Origin: an uncultured Faecalicatena sp.
Lineage (GTDB): Bacteria > Bacillota > Clostridia > Lachnospirales > Lachnospiraceae
Assembly (NCBI GenBank): GCA_948468385.1
Contig: CAOKHZ010000040.1
Coordinates: forward strand, 1 to 33,136
DNA: 33,136 bases
Reading direction: 5' to 3'
Part shown: positions 1-7,345 of the stretch, piece after piece
How positions within the stretch are numbered: position 1 is the first letter of the stretch
Layout of the letters: every line of letters begins with the position of its first letter
Made by a program: the position numbers and the translations under genes
Notes under the pieces: generated by a model
What the model was told of the DNA's origin: nothing
The model's database searches: none
What the model saw: only the letters and a program-made list of their open reading frames with translations

Positions 1-106
1 ATACGGCTTTATCTGTAATTCCCAATTTTTCCCCCAGTTGATTTTGTGTCCATCCCTTTGCCTTACGGCAATCAGAAATAAATGCACCTATCTTTATTTG
101 ATTCAT
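1..106 (-). CDS. XRE-family HTH regulator, N-terminal part (cut by left edge)
   Basis: The minus strand reads from an ATG at 106 through 35 codons to the window edge without a stop. A good GGAGG lies 7-8 bases before the ATG. The peptide has the first helices of a Cro/CI-type helix-turn-helix: an R-K-A-K-G-W-T-Q-N-Q-L-G-E-K-L-G segment, the usual start of an XRE DNA-binding domain. Only the N-terminus is in the window, so length, any second domain and target are unknown. It points the same way as the XRE regulator at 622-1038 but a terminator lies between them, so it is probably a separate unit. Confidence 0.75.
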   Translation of the reverse strand, partial: MNQIKIGAFISDCRKAKGWTQNQLGEKLGITDKAV

Positions 107-621
107 TACAAATCCTCCCTATTTAGTCAAGTGTTTTTTCCTTAAGATTTTTTACTAACCGCTCAAAGTCAGTAATCTTATTTTACTCTGAGGTATTCTC
201 TTTCTCAACCTTCTTTCCTGGAATTCCCTATATTTGTATTATACAAGAAGCTCCTTCCAACAATTTATTATACAAATTCAGCATAAAATGAACACCTACC
301 AACGGTAGAGAAGTATAAAAAAATGCTTTTTATAGGATTCTACCAAAAGTATAGCCTGTTGTAATCTGATAATTTCAAGCATTTGTCCAGAACTTGCCTT
401 TCCCCCAAGATTGCAAGCTACCTATGTATTAATTATAAATCTTCAAACAAACTCTATCAACTAAGCAAATTTAATAATAGTCTCCCGATAAAAAAGGTAG
501 CTGATTGTCTGTTAAGATAATCGCTACCTAAAGGTAAACAATATTCAATACTCATTTTATTTTTCTATCCCTCATCAGCGACAAACTTGAATTTTACTCA
601 TCTTGTTTCTAGGGGATAACC
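107..621. other. AT-rich gap between two XRE genes
   Basis: This 515-base stretch is clearly AT-rich and stops are frequent in all frames. The only clear element is the terminator at 490-528. The rest may hold the promoter of the left-edge XRE gene, but no convincing -35/-10 pair was found at a sensible distance. No gene or RNA is supported. Confidence 0.5.
490..528 (-). terminator. Rho-independent terminator after the XRE/membrane regulator
   Basis: On the minus strand a stem GGTAGC-GATTATC pairs with GACAATC-AGCTACC (one bulge and one wobble) around a short loop and is followed by six T residues. It lies about 95 bases after the stop of the 622-1038 gene and would end its transcript. Confidence 0.7.
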
Positions 622-1038
622 TTAGTTTTTTTGGCTCATATATGTTATAGCAAAAGCAACACCAATGCCTAACACTACCCATCTTATAGCAGCCTCACAA
701 AAGTCATAAAACGCACCACCCACGAAAGCGCTAATCGAATAAATTATTGCAACAGCAAATAACACAATTGCTGTTGTTAATATTAATCTCTTATTACCTT
801 TCGCAACCTTTACATCCCTCTCAATCCTTTCTTTCATTTTTGTGTCTCCTTTCAATAGTTCATCTAAACTAATTTGATAAAGGTCACTCAATTTCATAAT
901 GCTAACAATATCTGGCAAGGATTTTCCCCTTTCCCAATTTGATATGGTTTGTCTTGAAACTATAATTTTCTCAGCAACTTGTTCTTGCGTCAAACCAGCA
1001 TTTGCTCTTGCTTCTTTTAATTTCTTCTCAATTTCCAT
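622..1038 (-). CDS. XRE-family HTH regulator with C-terminal membrane segments
   Basis: The product is about 138 aa from the ATG at 1038, chosen because a GGAGG sits 8 bases upstream; a longer in-frame reading to 1107 has no such site. Residues about 1-62 are a classical XRE helix-turn-helix (L-T-Q-E-Q-V-A-E-K-I, then S-R-Q-T-I-S-N-W-E-R-G-K). After a charged linker (about 65-83) come two hydrophobic segments (about 84-104 and 115-134), so the protein is probably a membrane-anchored repressor. This form is common in Firmicutes, often next to transporters or stress genes. It lies downstream of the kinase operon on the same strand and ends at the terminator at 490-528. Target genes are unknown; autoregulation is possible given the dyad at 1100-1128. 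Confidence 0.85.
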   Translation of the reverse strand: MEIEKKLKEARANAGLTQEQVAEKIIVSRQTISNWERGKSLPDIVSIMKLSDLYQISLDELLKGDTKMKERIERDVKVAKGNKRLILTTAIVLFAVAIIYSISAFVGGAFYDFCEAAIRWVVLGIGVAFAITYMSQKN

Positions 1039-1073
1039 ATTTGTGACCTCCATCCGAAAGGATAATAACTCAT

Positions 1074-1346
1074 TTATAGAAAATCGTCTATCAATAGGCT
1101 TTGACACACCTTCGAAAACGCTGTCAAAAAACTTTTACATACCGTCAACTCCCGATTTGCCGAATTGTTCAACGTCACTATCTTACCACAATCATACATA
1201 CTCTTGCTGCGGATATATTTGTCTGTGGTGCTGTAATAGTCCAAAATCTGCTGTTCCTGCATTTTATTCATGGTCTTTGCCCTCTTGTGATATGGATTGA
1301 TTGATATGATTGCATGGCGGCTTCGCACGCTTGCCGCCGTGCACAT
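1074..1346 (-). CDS. Small ORF of unknown function, doubtful
   Basis: A 90-codon open frame on the minus strand lies between the PP2C gene and the XRE gene. The ATG at 1346 has a plausible GAGGTGG four to six bases upstream; an internal ATG at 1271 would give 65 aa. No family is recognised. The start region contains a GC-rich hairpin (GGCGGC / GCCGCC, about 1312-1334), unlike the AT-rich remainder, which suggests the frame runs from an intergenic repeat into a gene remnant. The product has no obvious membrane segment or repeat. It may be a real small protein co-transcribed with the XRE regulator or a degraded fragment. Confidence 0.25.
   Translation of the reverse strand: MCTAASVRSRHAIISINPYHKRAKTMNKMQEQQILDYYSTTDKYIRSKSMYDCGKIVTLNNSANRELTVCKSFLTAFSKVCQSLLIDDFL
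1100..1128. promoter_or_regulatory. Dyad upstream of the XRE gene, possible operator
   Basis: TTTGACA at 1100-1106 is mirrored by TGTCAAA at 1122-1128, with a TTCGAA palindrome between them. It sits about 60 bases upstream of the ATG of the XRE regulator. XRE repressors usually bind such dyads near their own promoter, so autoregulation is possible. No clear -10 box was found beside it, and it lies inside the doubtful small ORF. Confidence 0.3.
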
Positions 1347-1415
1347 AAACCCACCTCATATCTTTTCAAAGATTATTAAGTACCATTATAATCTCCTATG
1401 CGAAAAGTATATGTT

Positions 1416-2162
1416 TTATTCAATTTCTATCAAAACTGCCGTGCAATCGTCTTGAGATCCTTTTTTCGCAGCCATCCTTACCAATTCACTTACCTTCTCT
1501 GATGCATTCTTGTCATCGGAAATGATATCCTCAATTTCATCTAAATCCAGTGAATCATGAATTCCGTCCGATGTAAGCAATACGGCTCTAGGCAACCCTC
1601 GCTCAAAAATCTTTTTGACCATCAAATGCTCAACATACTTATGAGTCCCGCCCCCGAAAGCCCCGCGTATCTCGCTCCTATTACAATTCTCCGCCGCGTC
1701 CTTGTTTCCCGTCATTTTAAGCCATTGGTACGTCGTCTGGTCTTCCGTTATTTGCTTAAGGAAATTTCCCTGCAAAACATAGGCTCTCGTGTTCCCGCAT
1801 TGAGCCAGCAGCACGTCATTATCAGAAAAAAAGATTCCCGTAAACGTGGTCGCCATCCGCTCCTGGCCCACATGGCCAAACGCATACGTCACCAACTCCG
1901 TATTTATTTTGAGCAATTCCATTCTTAATGACTCCGGCGACATGACAGTACTTATATGTTTCACCTGCTCCAGCAGATAGCGAGAAGCTTTCTCTCCGCC
2001 GGCATTTCCACCGACCCCGTCCGTTATGCAGATACTCGCGGGAGTTGAAATTTCAATCGCACCATTTTCCCCACTTATAATCCGTTCACCCAACAATGCG
2101 GCATCCTCACACACGTTCTTATTTATCCCCATATTCACCGCATACGCCACGTCAAATTTCAC
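1416..2162 (-). CDS. PP2C-family (PPM) Ser/Thr protein phosphatase
   Basis: Removes phosphate from Ser/Thr residues of proteins in the cytoplasm, using two metal ions. The product is about 248 aa, a single PPM domain without membrane segments, like Stp/PrpC proteins. Visible motifs are the N-terminal N-x-C-E-D, the metal-binding D-G-V-G-G (about 48-52), a central G-N-T-R-A-Y, the late T-S-D-G-I-H-D, and the closing Q-D-D-C-T-A-V-L. A GTG start at 2162 is preferred because GGAGGT lies 7 bases before it; a TTG five codons upstream has no site. It is the last of seven genes, 59 bases after the membrane coiled-coil gene. Its natural partner is the kinase that opens the operon: the phosphatase would reset kinase or FHA-dependent phosphorylation. 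No terminator is evident directly after it. Confidence 0.92.
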   Translation of the reverse strand: MKFDVAYAVNMGINKNVCEDAALLGERIISGENGAIEISTPASICITDGVGGNAGGEKASRYLLEQVKHISTVMSPESLRMELLKINTELVTYAFGHVGQERMATTFTGIFFSDNDVLLAQCGNTRAYVLQGNFLKQITEDQTTYQWLKMTGNKDAAENCNRSEIRGAFGGGTHKYVEHLMVKKIFERGLPRAVLLTSDGIHDSLDLDEIEDIISDDKNASEKVSELVRMAAKKGSQDDCTAVLIEIE

Positions 2163-2221
2163 CCCGACCACCTCCAACCCACAACACTTCTTGTTTTCAT
2201 TTCCTTGCCTTATATAAAAAA

Positions 2222-2878
2222 CTATTTTACCTGCCTCTTAACATCCAGTTCCGATGTAAATCTTTCTACGTCCATTCTTTTCTTCTCTATGGTATCTGAC
2301 AGAGTCCTGATTTCGGCAAACGCCGGGTTCGCCTCAATTGCCGACGTATCTCCTCCGCATAAGCTAATTATTCTCACCACCTTCAATGCTTTCCTTCTAT
2401 CGTGGATGGAGGCCTCCATGGCTTCTATTTCATTATTGCACTGCTCTATTTTTTTCTCTAACCTCTTTATTTGCTCATATTTCAATTCACTCTTTCTATC
2501 ATCAATTTTATCCTCAATAAATAATCCTAGTGCCCCTATCGTAACAAGTGTCAGACAAATACAGAAAAACACAAATATAACATCCGTAAATCCTCCATCA
2601 TCCTGCTTTTCACTCAGTACATTTTCGGAGTACCATACACAAAATTCCATGGCATAAATCAGGGTTACTGTCCCCGCCACTCCAAACTTCGCCGCCAACC
2701 CCTTCAACAACGAGATTGCCGCCAAAGAAGCCACAATCCAGATTACATAAGACACTTTTATAAAGGTTGGTGTTTCCCAAAGTGAATATACGAGAGAAAC
2801 TATTGGTATAACCACAAACACGAAAACACCATAAAATATTGCTGAACATCCACCCCCGCCAGAACTATTATTTTCCAT
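2222..2878 (-). CDS. Four-TM membrane protein with C-terminal coiled coil, unknown function
   Basis: The product is 218 aa and matches no family that I recognise. The N-terminus is Gly/Ser-rich, followed by four hydrophobic segments at about 12-32, 42-61, 66-84 and 99-122. The remaining third is charged and heptad-like (about 123-168 and 185-218), predicted cytoplasmic coiled coil split by a short C-G-G-D segment. The ATG at 2878 has GAGG five bases upstream. It lies 44 bases after the AAA+ gene and 59 before the PP2C gene. It is the only clear membrane component of the operon and could anchor the system or be the object remodelled by the AAA+ protein; both are inference. Confidence 0.8.
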   Translation of the reverse strand: MENNSSGGGGCSAIFYGVFVFVVIPIVSLVYSLWETPTFIKVSYVIWIVASLAAISLLKGLAAKFGVAGTVTLIYAMEFCVWYSENVLSEKQDDGGFTDVIFVFFCICLTLVTIGALGLFIEDKIDDRKSELKYEQIKRLEKKIEQCNNEIEAMEASIHDRRKALKVVRIISLCGGDTSAIEANPAFAEIRTLSDTIEKKRMDVERFTSELDVKRQVK

Positions 2879-2922
2879 AATACCTCATTTCCTTTCCTAT
2901 TAATTTCTATTTTTCAACCATT

Positions 2923-4821
2923 CTAACTGACACCGTTTTCATTCTCTACGGCCTCGCACTCACATGTCAGCTTATACAGAACGTCGCTCACGTCAATGTC
3001 CACAATTGTTATTTTATGTCCGGAAAATATCTCATGATCAAACATGTATCGCGCAAGTGGATTTATAAGCAGGCTTTCAACAATATTGCTGATTCCCCGG
3101 CCGCCATTGTCCAAATTGTGAATCGCCTTGGTACGAAGCGTGTTCTTCGCGCCATCCGACAACGTAAGGATGATATTTTTATCCATCTTCAAATTGGTAG
3201 CGATTTTTTTAATCTGCGATTGCAATATCTCGTCGGCAACATTTTCTCTGATATAATCAAATACCACGATGTTTTCTCCGATTCGATTCAAAATCTCCGG
3301 TCTGCCCAACTGCAATTTAAAATAATCTTCTATCCCTCTCCTCACGTTTTCCTGCACTTGTTCATATGGCATGTCCGATGTCACGCTCGGATACCGTTCC
3401 CCTCTTTCATTCACACGATATATTCCCAAATTACTTGTGAATATAATAATGGTTTCCGAAAAATACACGGTATTCCCCTGGCCGTCCGTCATACGGCCGT
3501 CTTCCAGAATCTGTAGAAATTTATCCAAAATGGAAGGATGTGCTTTTTCAATTTCGTCAAACAACAATATGGAAAACGGGTTATTTCTAACCGCATTCGT
3601 CAACTGACCGCCCGCCTCATAACCGACATATCCGGGAGGCGCGCCCAACAGCCTTTGGTCACTATGAGACTGACCATATTCACTCATGTCAAACCGAATA
3701 CAACAAGTTTCGTCCCCAAACAATATCTCCGCCAAAGTCTTGGCAGTTTCGGTTTTACCAGTCCCCGTCGGTCCGGCGAAAAACAGAATGCCCTTGGGCT
3801 TGGAGTGCGAAGAAGACTGTAAACCGGCCGTCCTTGTAATTGCACGTTTTACAACATCCAACGTCTTGGTCAACGCGTAATCCTGTCCCTTTACCCGCTT
3901 GTGAAAATCTTCATAAGCATTTTTCATCTGCGCATAATCAAGTGTGTTCCATGGGTTTTCTTTAATGCCGAATTTATAAAGGTCTATCACGTCGCACATA
4001 TTCTTTATATGCATCCTCTGATTTTTGCACAATCTCCTCAGACCATTCAATTCCGTAAAGGAAAATCCTTCGGTCAAAGCGACGAACCGATCCTGAATCT
4101 TTTCTAACTCCTCTGGATGCTCCTCGTAATGCGGAAATTCTTCCCCATAAATATCTCCCGCAAAAAAGCTTGGAAAATTATCTCCCTTGACCAATTGCTC
4201 ACGCTCCTCCTTCACCGGAGTTCGCAGCATGATTGTTTTTACATTTGGATTGTCCAGATAAAACCAGGCCGGTAAATCATTTACCTTGTTTACCAGAATT
4301 ACAACCATGTTTTTCAATATTCCCCGCTCCGTTCTCACGTCACAGCTTTCCAGCGACGTTTGAAGCAATATCGTAAATCCGTCTATTTCCGATTGATCCA
4401 TGTTCGTGGGATCTGTTATGTATCTTGATGCAAAATCAAAAACAATCACGCTTGCCTGTTCCGATTGTGTCATGGCGGTTCTGGCATATGTAGTGGCACT
4501 ATTTGTTTTCCCCTTAAACTCCGCCTTTAGGGTGTCTGCATCAAGCCTTCCCCCCACGAGACTTGCAAATTGCTGAATATAGCTCCCCTCACAATGATTG
4601 TGAAAGCCCCGGATGCTGTCATAGAACACGATATTCTGATATCCCTGATCCTTGAAATAGTAATGCAAGTATTCGACAAGCCGCAAAATGCTTCCTTTGT
4701 CAACACTGCCGGAAACCGGATACTGGTAGCGGTCTAATACATTTCCCTCTAAAATGATAACCGGTTTGATTTTACTGAATATATCTAATTCTCTATGCCA
4801 TTTTGGAATAAACTCATCCAT
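2923..4821 (-). CDS. ClpB/ClpA-like AAA+ ATPase with degenerate first domain
   Basis: The product is about 632 aa from the ATG at 4821, which has GGAGG 7 bases upstream. The C-terminal half is a Clp-type AAA+ module: Walker A G-P-T-G-T-G-K-T (about 350-357), a G-Y-V-G pore loop (about 397-400), Walker B L-L-F-D-E-I-E-K (about 419-426), sensor-1 T-S-N (about 462-464), an R-P-E-I-L-N-R arginine-finger region and a C-terminal D2-small-like domain. The N-terminal half (about 15-275) looks like a second AAA-like domain that has lost its P-loop: E-G-N-V-L-D stands where Walker A would be, with a Walker-B-like S-V-I-V-F-D strand. No Clp N-domain, M-domain or IGF/L ClpP-docking loop was seen, so it is probably a remodeller rather than part of a protease. 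It begins 2 bases after the radical SAM stop codon, so translation is likely coupled. Confidence 0.9.
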   Translation of the reverse strand: MDEFIPKWHRELDIFSKIKPVIILEGNVLDRYQYPVSGSVDKGSILRLVEYLHYYFKDQGYQNIVFYDSIRGFHNHCEGSYIQQFASLVGGRLDADTLKAEFKGKTNSATTYARTAMTQSEQASVIVFDFASRYITDPTNMDQSEIDGFTILLQTSLESCDVRTERGILKNMVVILVNKVNDLPAWFYLDNPNVKTIMLRTPVKEEREQLVKGDNFPSFFAGDIYGEEFPHYEEHPEELEKIQDRFVALTEGFSFTELNGLRRLCKNQRMHIKNMCDVIDLYKFGIKENPWNTLDYAQMKNAYEDFHKRVKGQDYALTKTLDVVKRAITRTAGLQSSSHSKPKGILFFAGPTGTGKTETAKTLAEILFGDETCCIRFDMSEYGQSHSDQRLLGAPPGYVGYEAGGQLTNAVRNNPFSILLFDEIEKAHPSILDKFLQILEDGRMTDGQGNTVYFSETIIIFTSNLGIYRVNERGERYPSVTSDMPYEQVQENVRRGIEDYFKLQLGRPEILNRIGENIVVFDYIRENVADEILQSQIKKIATNLKMDKNIILTLSDGAKNTLRTKAIHNLDNGGRGISNIVESLLINPLARYMFDHEIFSGHKITIVDIDVSDVLYKLTCECEAVENENGVS

Positions 4822-4823
4822 TC

Positions 4824-5429
4824 TCAAACCTCCTCCAATCCTTTTCTTGACACAAGCTCTTTAATCCCCTCTTCATATCCGGGCAAATGGATTCCCACGG
4901 AAATCACGCCGTCTGCCGTGTGAAAATTCTGTATTTTGCTTGTCTTTTGTTCCAAATAAGCCTGATACTTTGTTCTGTATTCTTCATTCAGATAGTATAT
5001 GTTCTGATTATCCGAACCCCTTAGTACCGCACCCTTGTTTTTCTCTTCCTCATATTTTCCGTCAATCAATACCGCGATATATTTTAATAGGTCACCATAT
5101 TTCGCTTTAATGAAACCATATTCATATCCGGTATACACTAAAATATCTTTCTGAACGATATATAGGTAGGGCAGCAATTCTTTCAACGCCTCCGGCTGGT
5201 AAAAAGGGTCTCCCCCGGTCAATGTAAAGCCATCCACGTCATACTTCGAACAAATGGACTCTATCAGCTTTCCCATATTGCCCATTGATATATTATGCTT
5301 TTCATGTTGCCGCCATAATTCGGGATTGCTGCACCCTTTACACATATGCGCACAGCCCGACATCCATATTCCAATTCTTTTCCCTGGTCCCAGCACTTCC
5401 ACCGGATATAACACCCTGGCTATATACAT
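4824..5429 (-). CDS. NrdG-like radical SAM protein
   Basis: The product is 201 aa, close to NrdG-type activases. C26-x3-C30-x2-C33 would bind the [4Fe-4S] cluster that cleaves S-adenosylmethionine, and G-G-D-P-F at about 71-75 is the SAM-binding motif in the form used by glycyl-radical activases and related 4Fe-4S single-cluster proteins. No extra Cys cluster or SPASM domain follows. A C-terminal tail of about 60 aa (from about 140) is family-specific. NrdG normally activates the anaerobic ribonucleotide reductase NrdD, but no NrdD or other glycyl-radical enzyme is nearby. Instead the gene overlaps the FHA gene by 10 bases and ends 2 bases before the AAA+ gene, so it is firmly part of the signalling operon. 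Its substrate is unknown; a neighbouring protein is a candidate. Confidence 0.88.
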   Translation of the reverse strand: MYIARVLYPVEVLGPGKRIGIWMSGCAHMCKGCSNPELWRQHEKHNISMGNMGKLIESICSKYDVDGFTLTGGDPFYQPEALKELLPYLYIVQKDILVYTGYEYGFIKAKYGDLLKYIAVLIDGKYEEEKNKGAVLRGSDNQNIYYLNEEYRTKYQAYLEQKTSKIQNFHTADGVISVGIHLPGYEEGIKELVSRKGLEEV

Positions 5430-6049
5430 GAACCTATCCTCACTTGAAAATATGCCGCCTCCGTCTGTCTGCTGCCATTCTGAACATTCCCGCCCAGCCC
5501 GATTTCATCTCCGTCATGCAGCTCATGGTTTCCCTCGGGAATCTTTTTATTGTTCACATACGTGTAATTCGTCTGGCTTAAATTACGAACAAATAAATGT
5601 GTATCCTCCCGGCTAATTTCCGCATGCCTTCTACTCACATATAACTTTCCTGACAAATATTCATTCATCAAGCCTTCACGCCCAATCACCGCCGGTGTCT
5701 CTACGATTTCATAAGCATACGTCCCATCTAGCGCCGCCAATACATAATGCAAATTATCTTGCGCTTCTTCCATCACGGGTTCCGGTACAATATCTGAAAT
5801 ATCTTCCCCACACACCGCACATTTTCTGGCATTCACTGGATTATGAGCCCCGCAGTCACACGTTCTGACCATTTTCGGCTCTGACGATTCCGATGTTTCT
5901 GGCGCTTCTGCCTTTTCACTCATAGTTTTCTGCATGATTTCATCATCCACGACCCGAATATTGGACAAATCCGTCTCACATTGGACGCATTCTAACATTT
6001 TTGGCGGATTGTGCTTGCCGCAATATGGACAAATTTTATATTTTTCCAT
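5420..6049 (-). CDS. Double zinc-ribbon FHA-domain protein
   Basis: The product is 209 aa. Two CxxC-type zinc ribbons come first: C7-x2-C10...C21-x2-C24 and C64-x-C66...C77-x2-C80, joined by a Ser/Glu-rich linker. The C-terminal half (about 100-205) is an FHA domain, which binds phosphothreonine peptides: I-G-R-E (about 122-125), S-R-R-H-A-E (about 139-144), N-L-S-Q-T-N-Y-T-Y-V-N (about 156-166) and D-G-D-E-I-G-L-G (about 179-186) are all intact, including the Arg, Ser and Asn expected to contact the phosphate. Two bases separate it from the coiled-coil gene upstream, and GAGGG precedes its ATG. In this operon it is the likely reader of marks made by the kinase, whose N-terminus carries repeated Thr motifs. 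Confidence 0.92.
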   Translation of the reverse strand: MEKYKICPYCGKHNPPKMLECVQCETDLSNIRVVDDEIMQKTMSEKAEAPETSESSEPKMVRTCDCGAHNPVNARKCAVCGEDISDIVPEPVMEEAQDNLHYVLAALDGTYAYEIVETPAVIGREGLMNEYLSGKLYVSRRHAEISREDTHLFVRNLSQTNYTYVNNKKIPEGNHELHDGDEIGLGGNVQNGSRQTEAAYFQVRIGSCI

Positions 6050-6051
6050 CT

Positions 6052-7311
6052 CTAGCCCTCTTTATATAAATATTTTCCTCTCGTCATTTTCTTCTTTGCC
6101 TTTCCTTGTTTATAGACTTCTACCGGCTTCACAAGTTCATAATCAGAAGTATTGATAACTTGTGCATATTCCCCCGTCGGTGGCAAAAGCGTAAGCCGAT
6201 TTATTGAAATGCCTTTTTGTGACAGTCGTCTTTCCAACTCTTCATAATCCGCACAAAATGCTTCCATGTCACTGGTCAATTCCGACGCTTCCGTCTCCGT
6301 TGGCATGCGGTCAATCGTATCCAGAGCTCCCAATTCCATTGATATCTGCCCATTATCCGAAAAGGTGACATTGACCGCCGTCCCTTCCTCAAAAAGATAC
6401 AAGCCGTTTCTAAATCGTTTTCCGCTTCGCTTTTGTACGTTTCTTTCACCGACAAGCTCATACCCCATATCCCGCATTGCCTCGTCTATCGCCTCGCTTA
6501 TATATGCACTTTCCTTTTGTGCAAGCAATGCTTTCTCCAATCTGGCAATTTCAGACCGCAACATCCCCATTGCTTCTTCAGAAAAGGAAAACGTTTTCTT
6601 TTCTTCTCCACATTCTTTTGCCAGAAGCCCATACTGCATGGACAAATCCTCGAACTCCTCGACATGCTCTTGATAATATTCACATTTGTGCACAAACGGA
6701 TATACTTGCAAAGAACAAAAATTCTCCAGAAAATCCAAACTCTTTATTTCCATCGCCCGCTTTTGCAGTTGTTCAAATTCCAATCTTAGCTCTTGTGGCA
6801 GCTCTGCCCCTTCTATCTTTTTCAATGCTCCTTGTATCTTCTGGATATGGACATTATCCCTTTCCTTACGATTCGCCCCCAGTCCGGCAAAGGACAACTC
6901 AAAGCCTATAACCATCGCCTTATTTAATTCTTTTTTATACTCTGTTGTTACCCGTTTTTTTACTTCTTGTCCTTCCACTTGCAATTTTTGTACCATCGCG
7001 CAAAATGATTCCAAGTTGGAAATTTGCTTTTTTATTATCTCTATAGAATCTCTTTCATGATAATTACTAACTTTCCTAGCTACGCTCGACAACTCTTCAT
7101 ATCCTTTTTGAAACGCTTCCACGTCCGGCCGACTTTCACCGGCTTCAATGCATACATCGCATATGTCCTCAAAGATAGCCTTTATCTTTTTTAAATTCTC
7201 TACGCCCTTTTCCCTCAACAAGTCTCTCTCTTGTATGTTTTTTTGCCGCTCTTCCAGCTGTCTCCTCTGTTCCTCGGTCAGAACATAACTTGAAGTTTTT
7301 GGTCCGCTCAT
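6052..7311 (-). CDS. Coiled-coil protein of unknown function (M-S-G-P-K-T start)
   Basis: The product is 419 aa, charged and soluble, without membrane segments or a signal peptide. The N-terminus M-S-G-P-K-T-S-S-Y-V-L-T is followed by an E/Q/R-rich helix (about 13-60). Further heptad-like helices run through the middle, with an A-R-L-E-K-A-L-L-A-Q-K stretch near 255-270. The last 130 residues look globular, with a strand-rich segment (G-L-Y-L-F-E-E-G-T-A-V-N-V-T-F) and a Y-E-L-V-K-P-V tail. No enzymatic motif is visible. AGGAG lies 8 bases before the ATG at 7311. It sits between the kinase (34-base gap) and the FHA gene (2-base gap), so it may be a scaffold or kinase substrate; this is inference from position only. 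Confidence 0.82.
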   Translation of the reverse strand: MSGPKTSSYVLTEEQRRQLEERQKNIQERDLLREKGVENLKKIKAIFEDICDVCIEAGESRPDVEAFQKGYEELSSVARKVSNYHERDSIEIIKKQISNLESFCAMVQKLQVEGQEVKKRVTTEYKKELNKAMVIGFELSFAGLGANRKERDNVHIQKIQGALKKIEGAELPQELRLEFEQLQKRAMEIKSLDFLENFCSLQVYPFVHKCEYYQEHVEEFEDLSMQYGLLAKECGEEKKTFSFSEEAMGMLRSEIARLEKALLAQKESAYISEAIDEAMRDMGYELVGERNVQKRSGKRFRNGLYLFEEGTAVNVTFSDNGQISMELGALDTIDRMPTETEASELTSDMEAFCADYEELERRLSQKGISINRLTLLPPTGEYAQVINTSDYELVKPVEVYKQGKAKKKMTRGKYLYKEG

Positions 7312-7345
7312 ATCTCATAATTCTCCTGCTATTCCATCACGCACT

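Noticed and set aside
1320-1346. M-C-T-A-A start of the small ORF as a remnant of a choloylglycine hydrolase
   Set aside because: Only five residues match the start of the hydrolase at 10355; the following residues show no further similarity.
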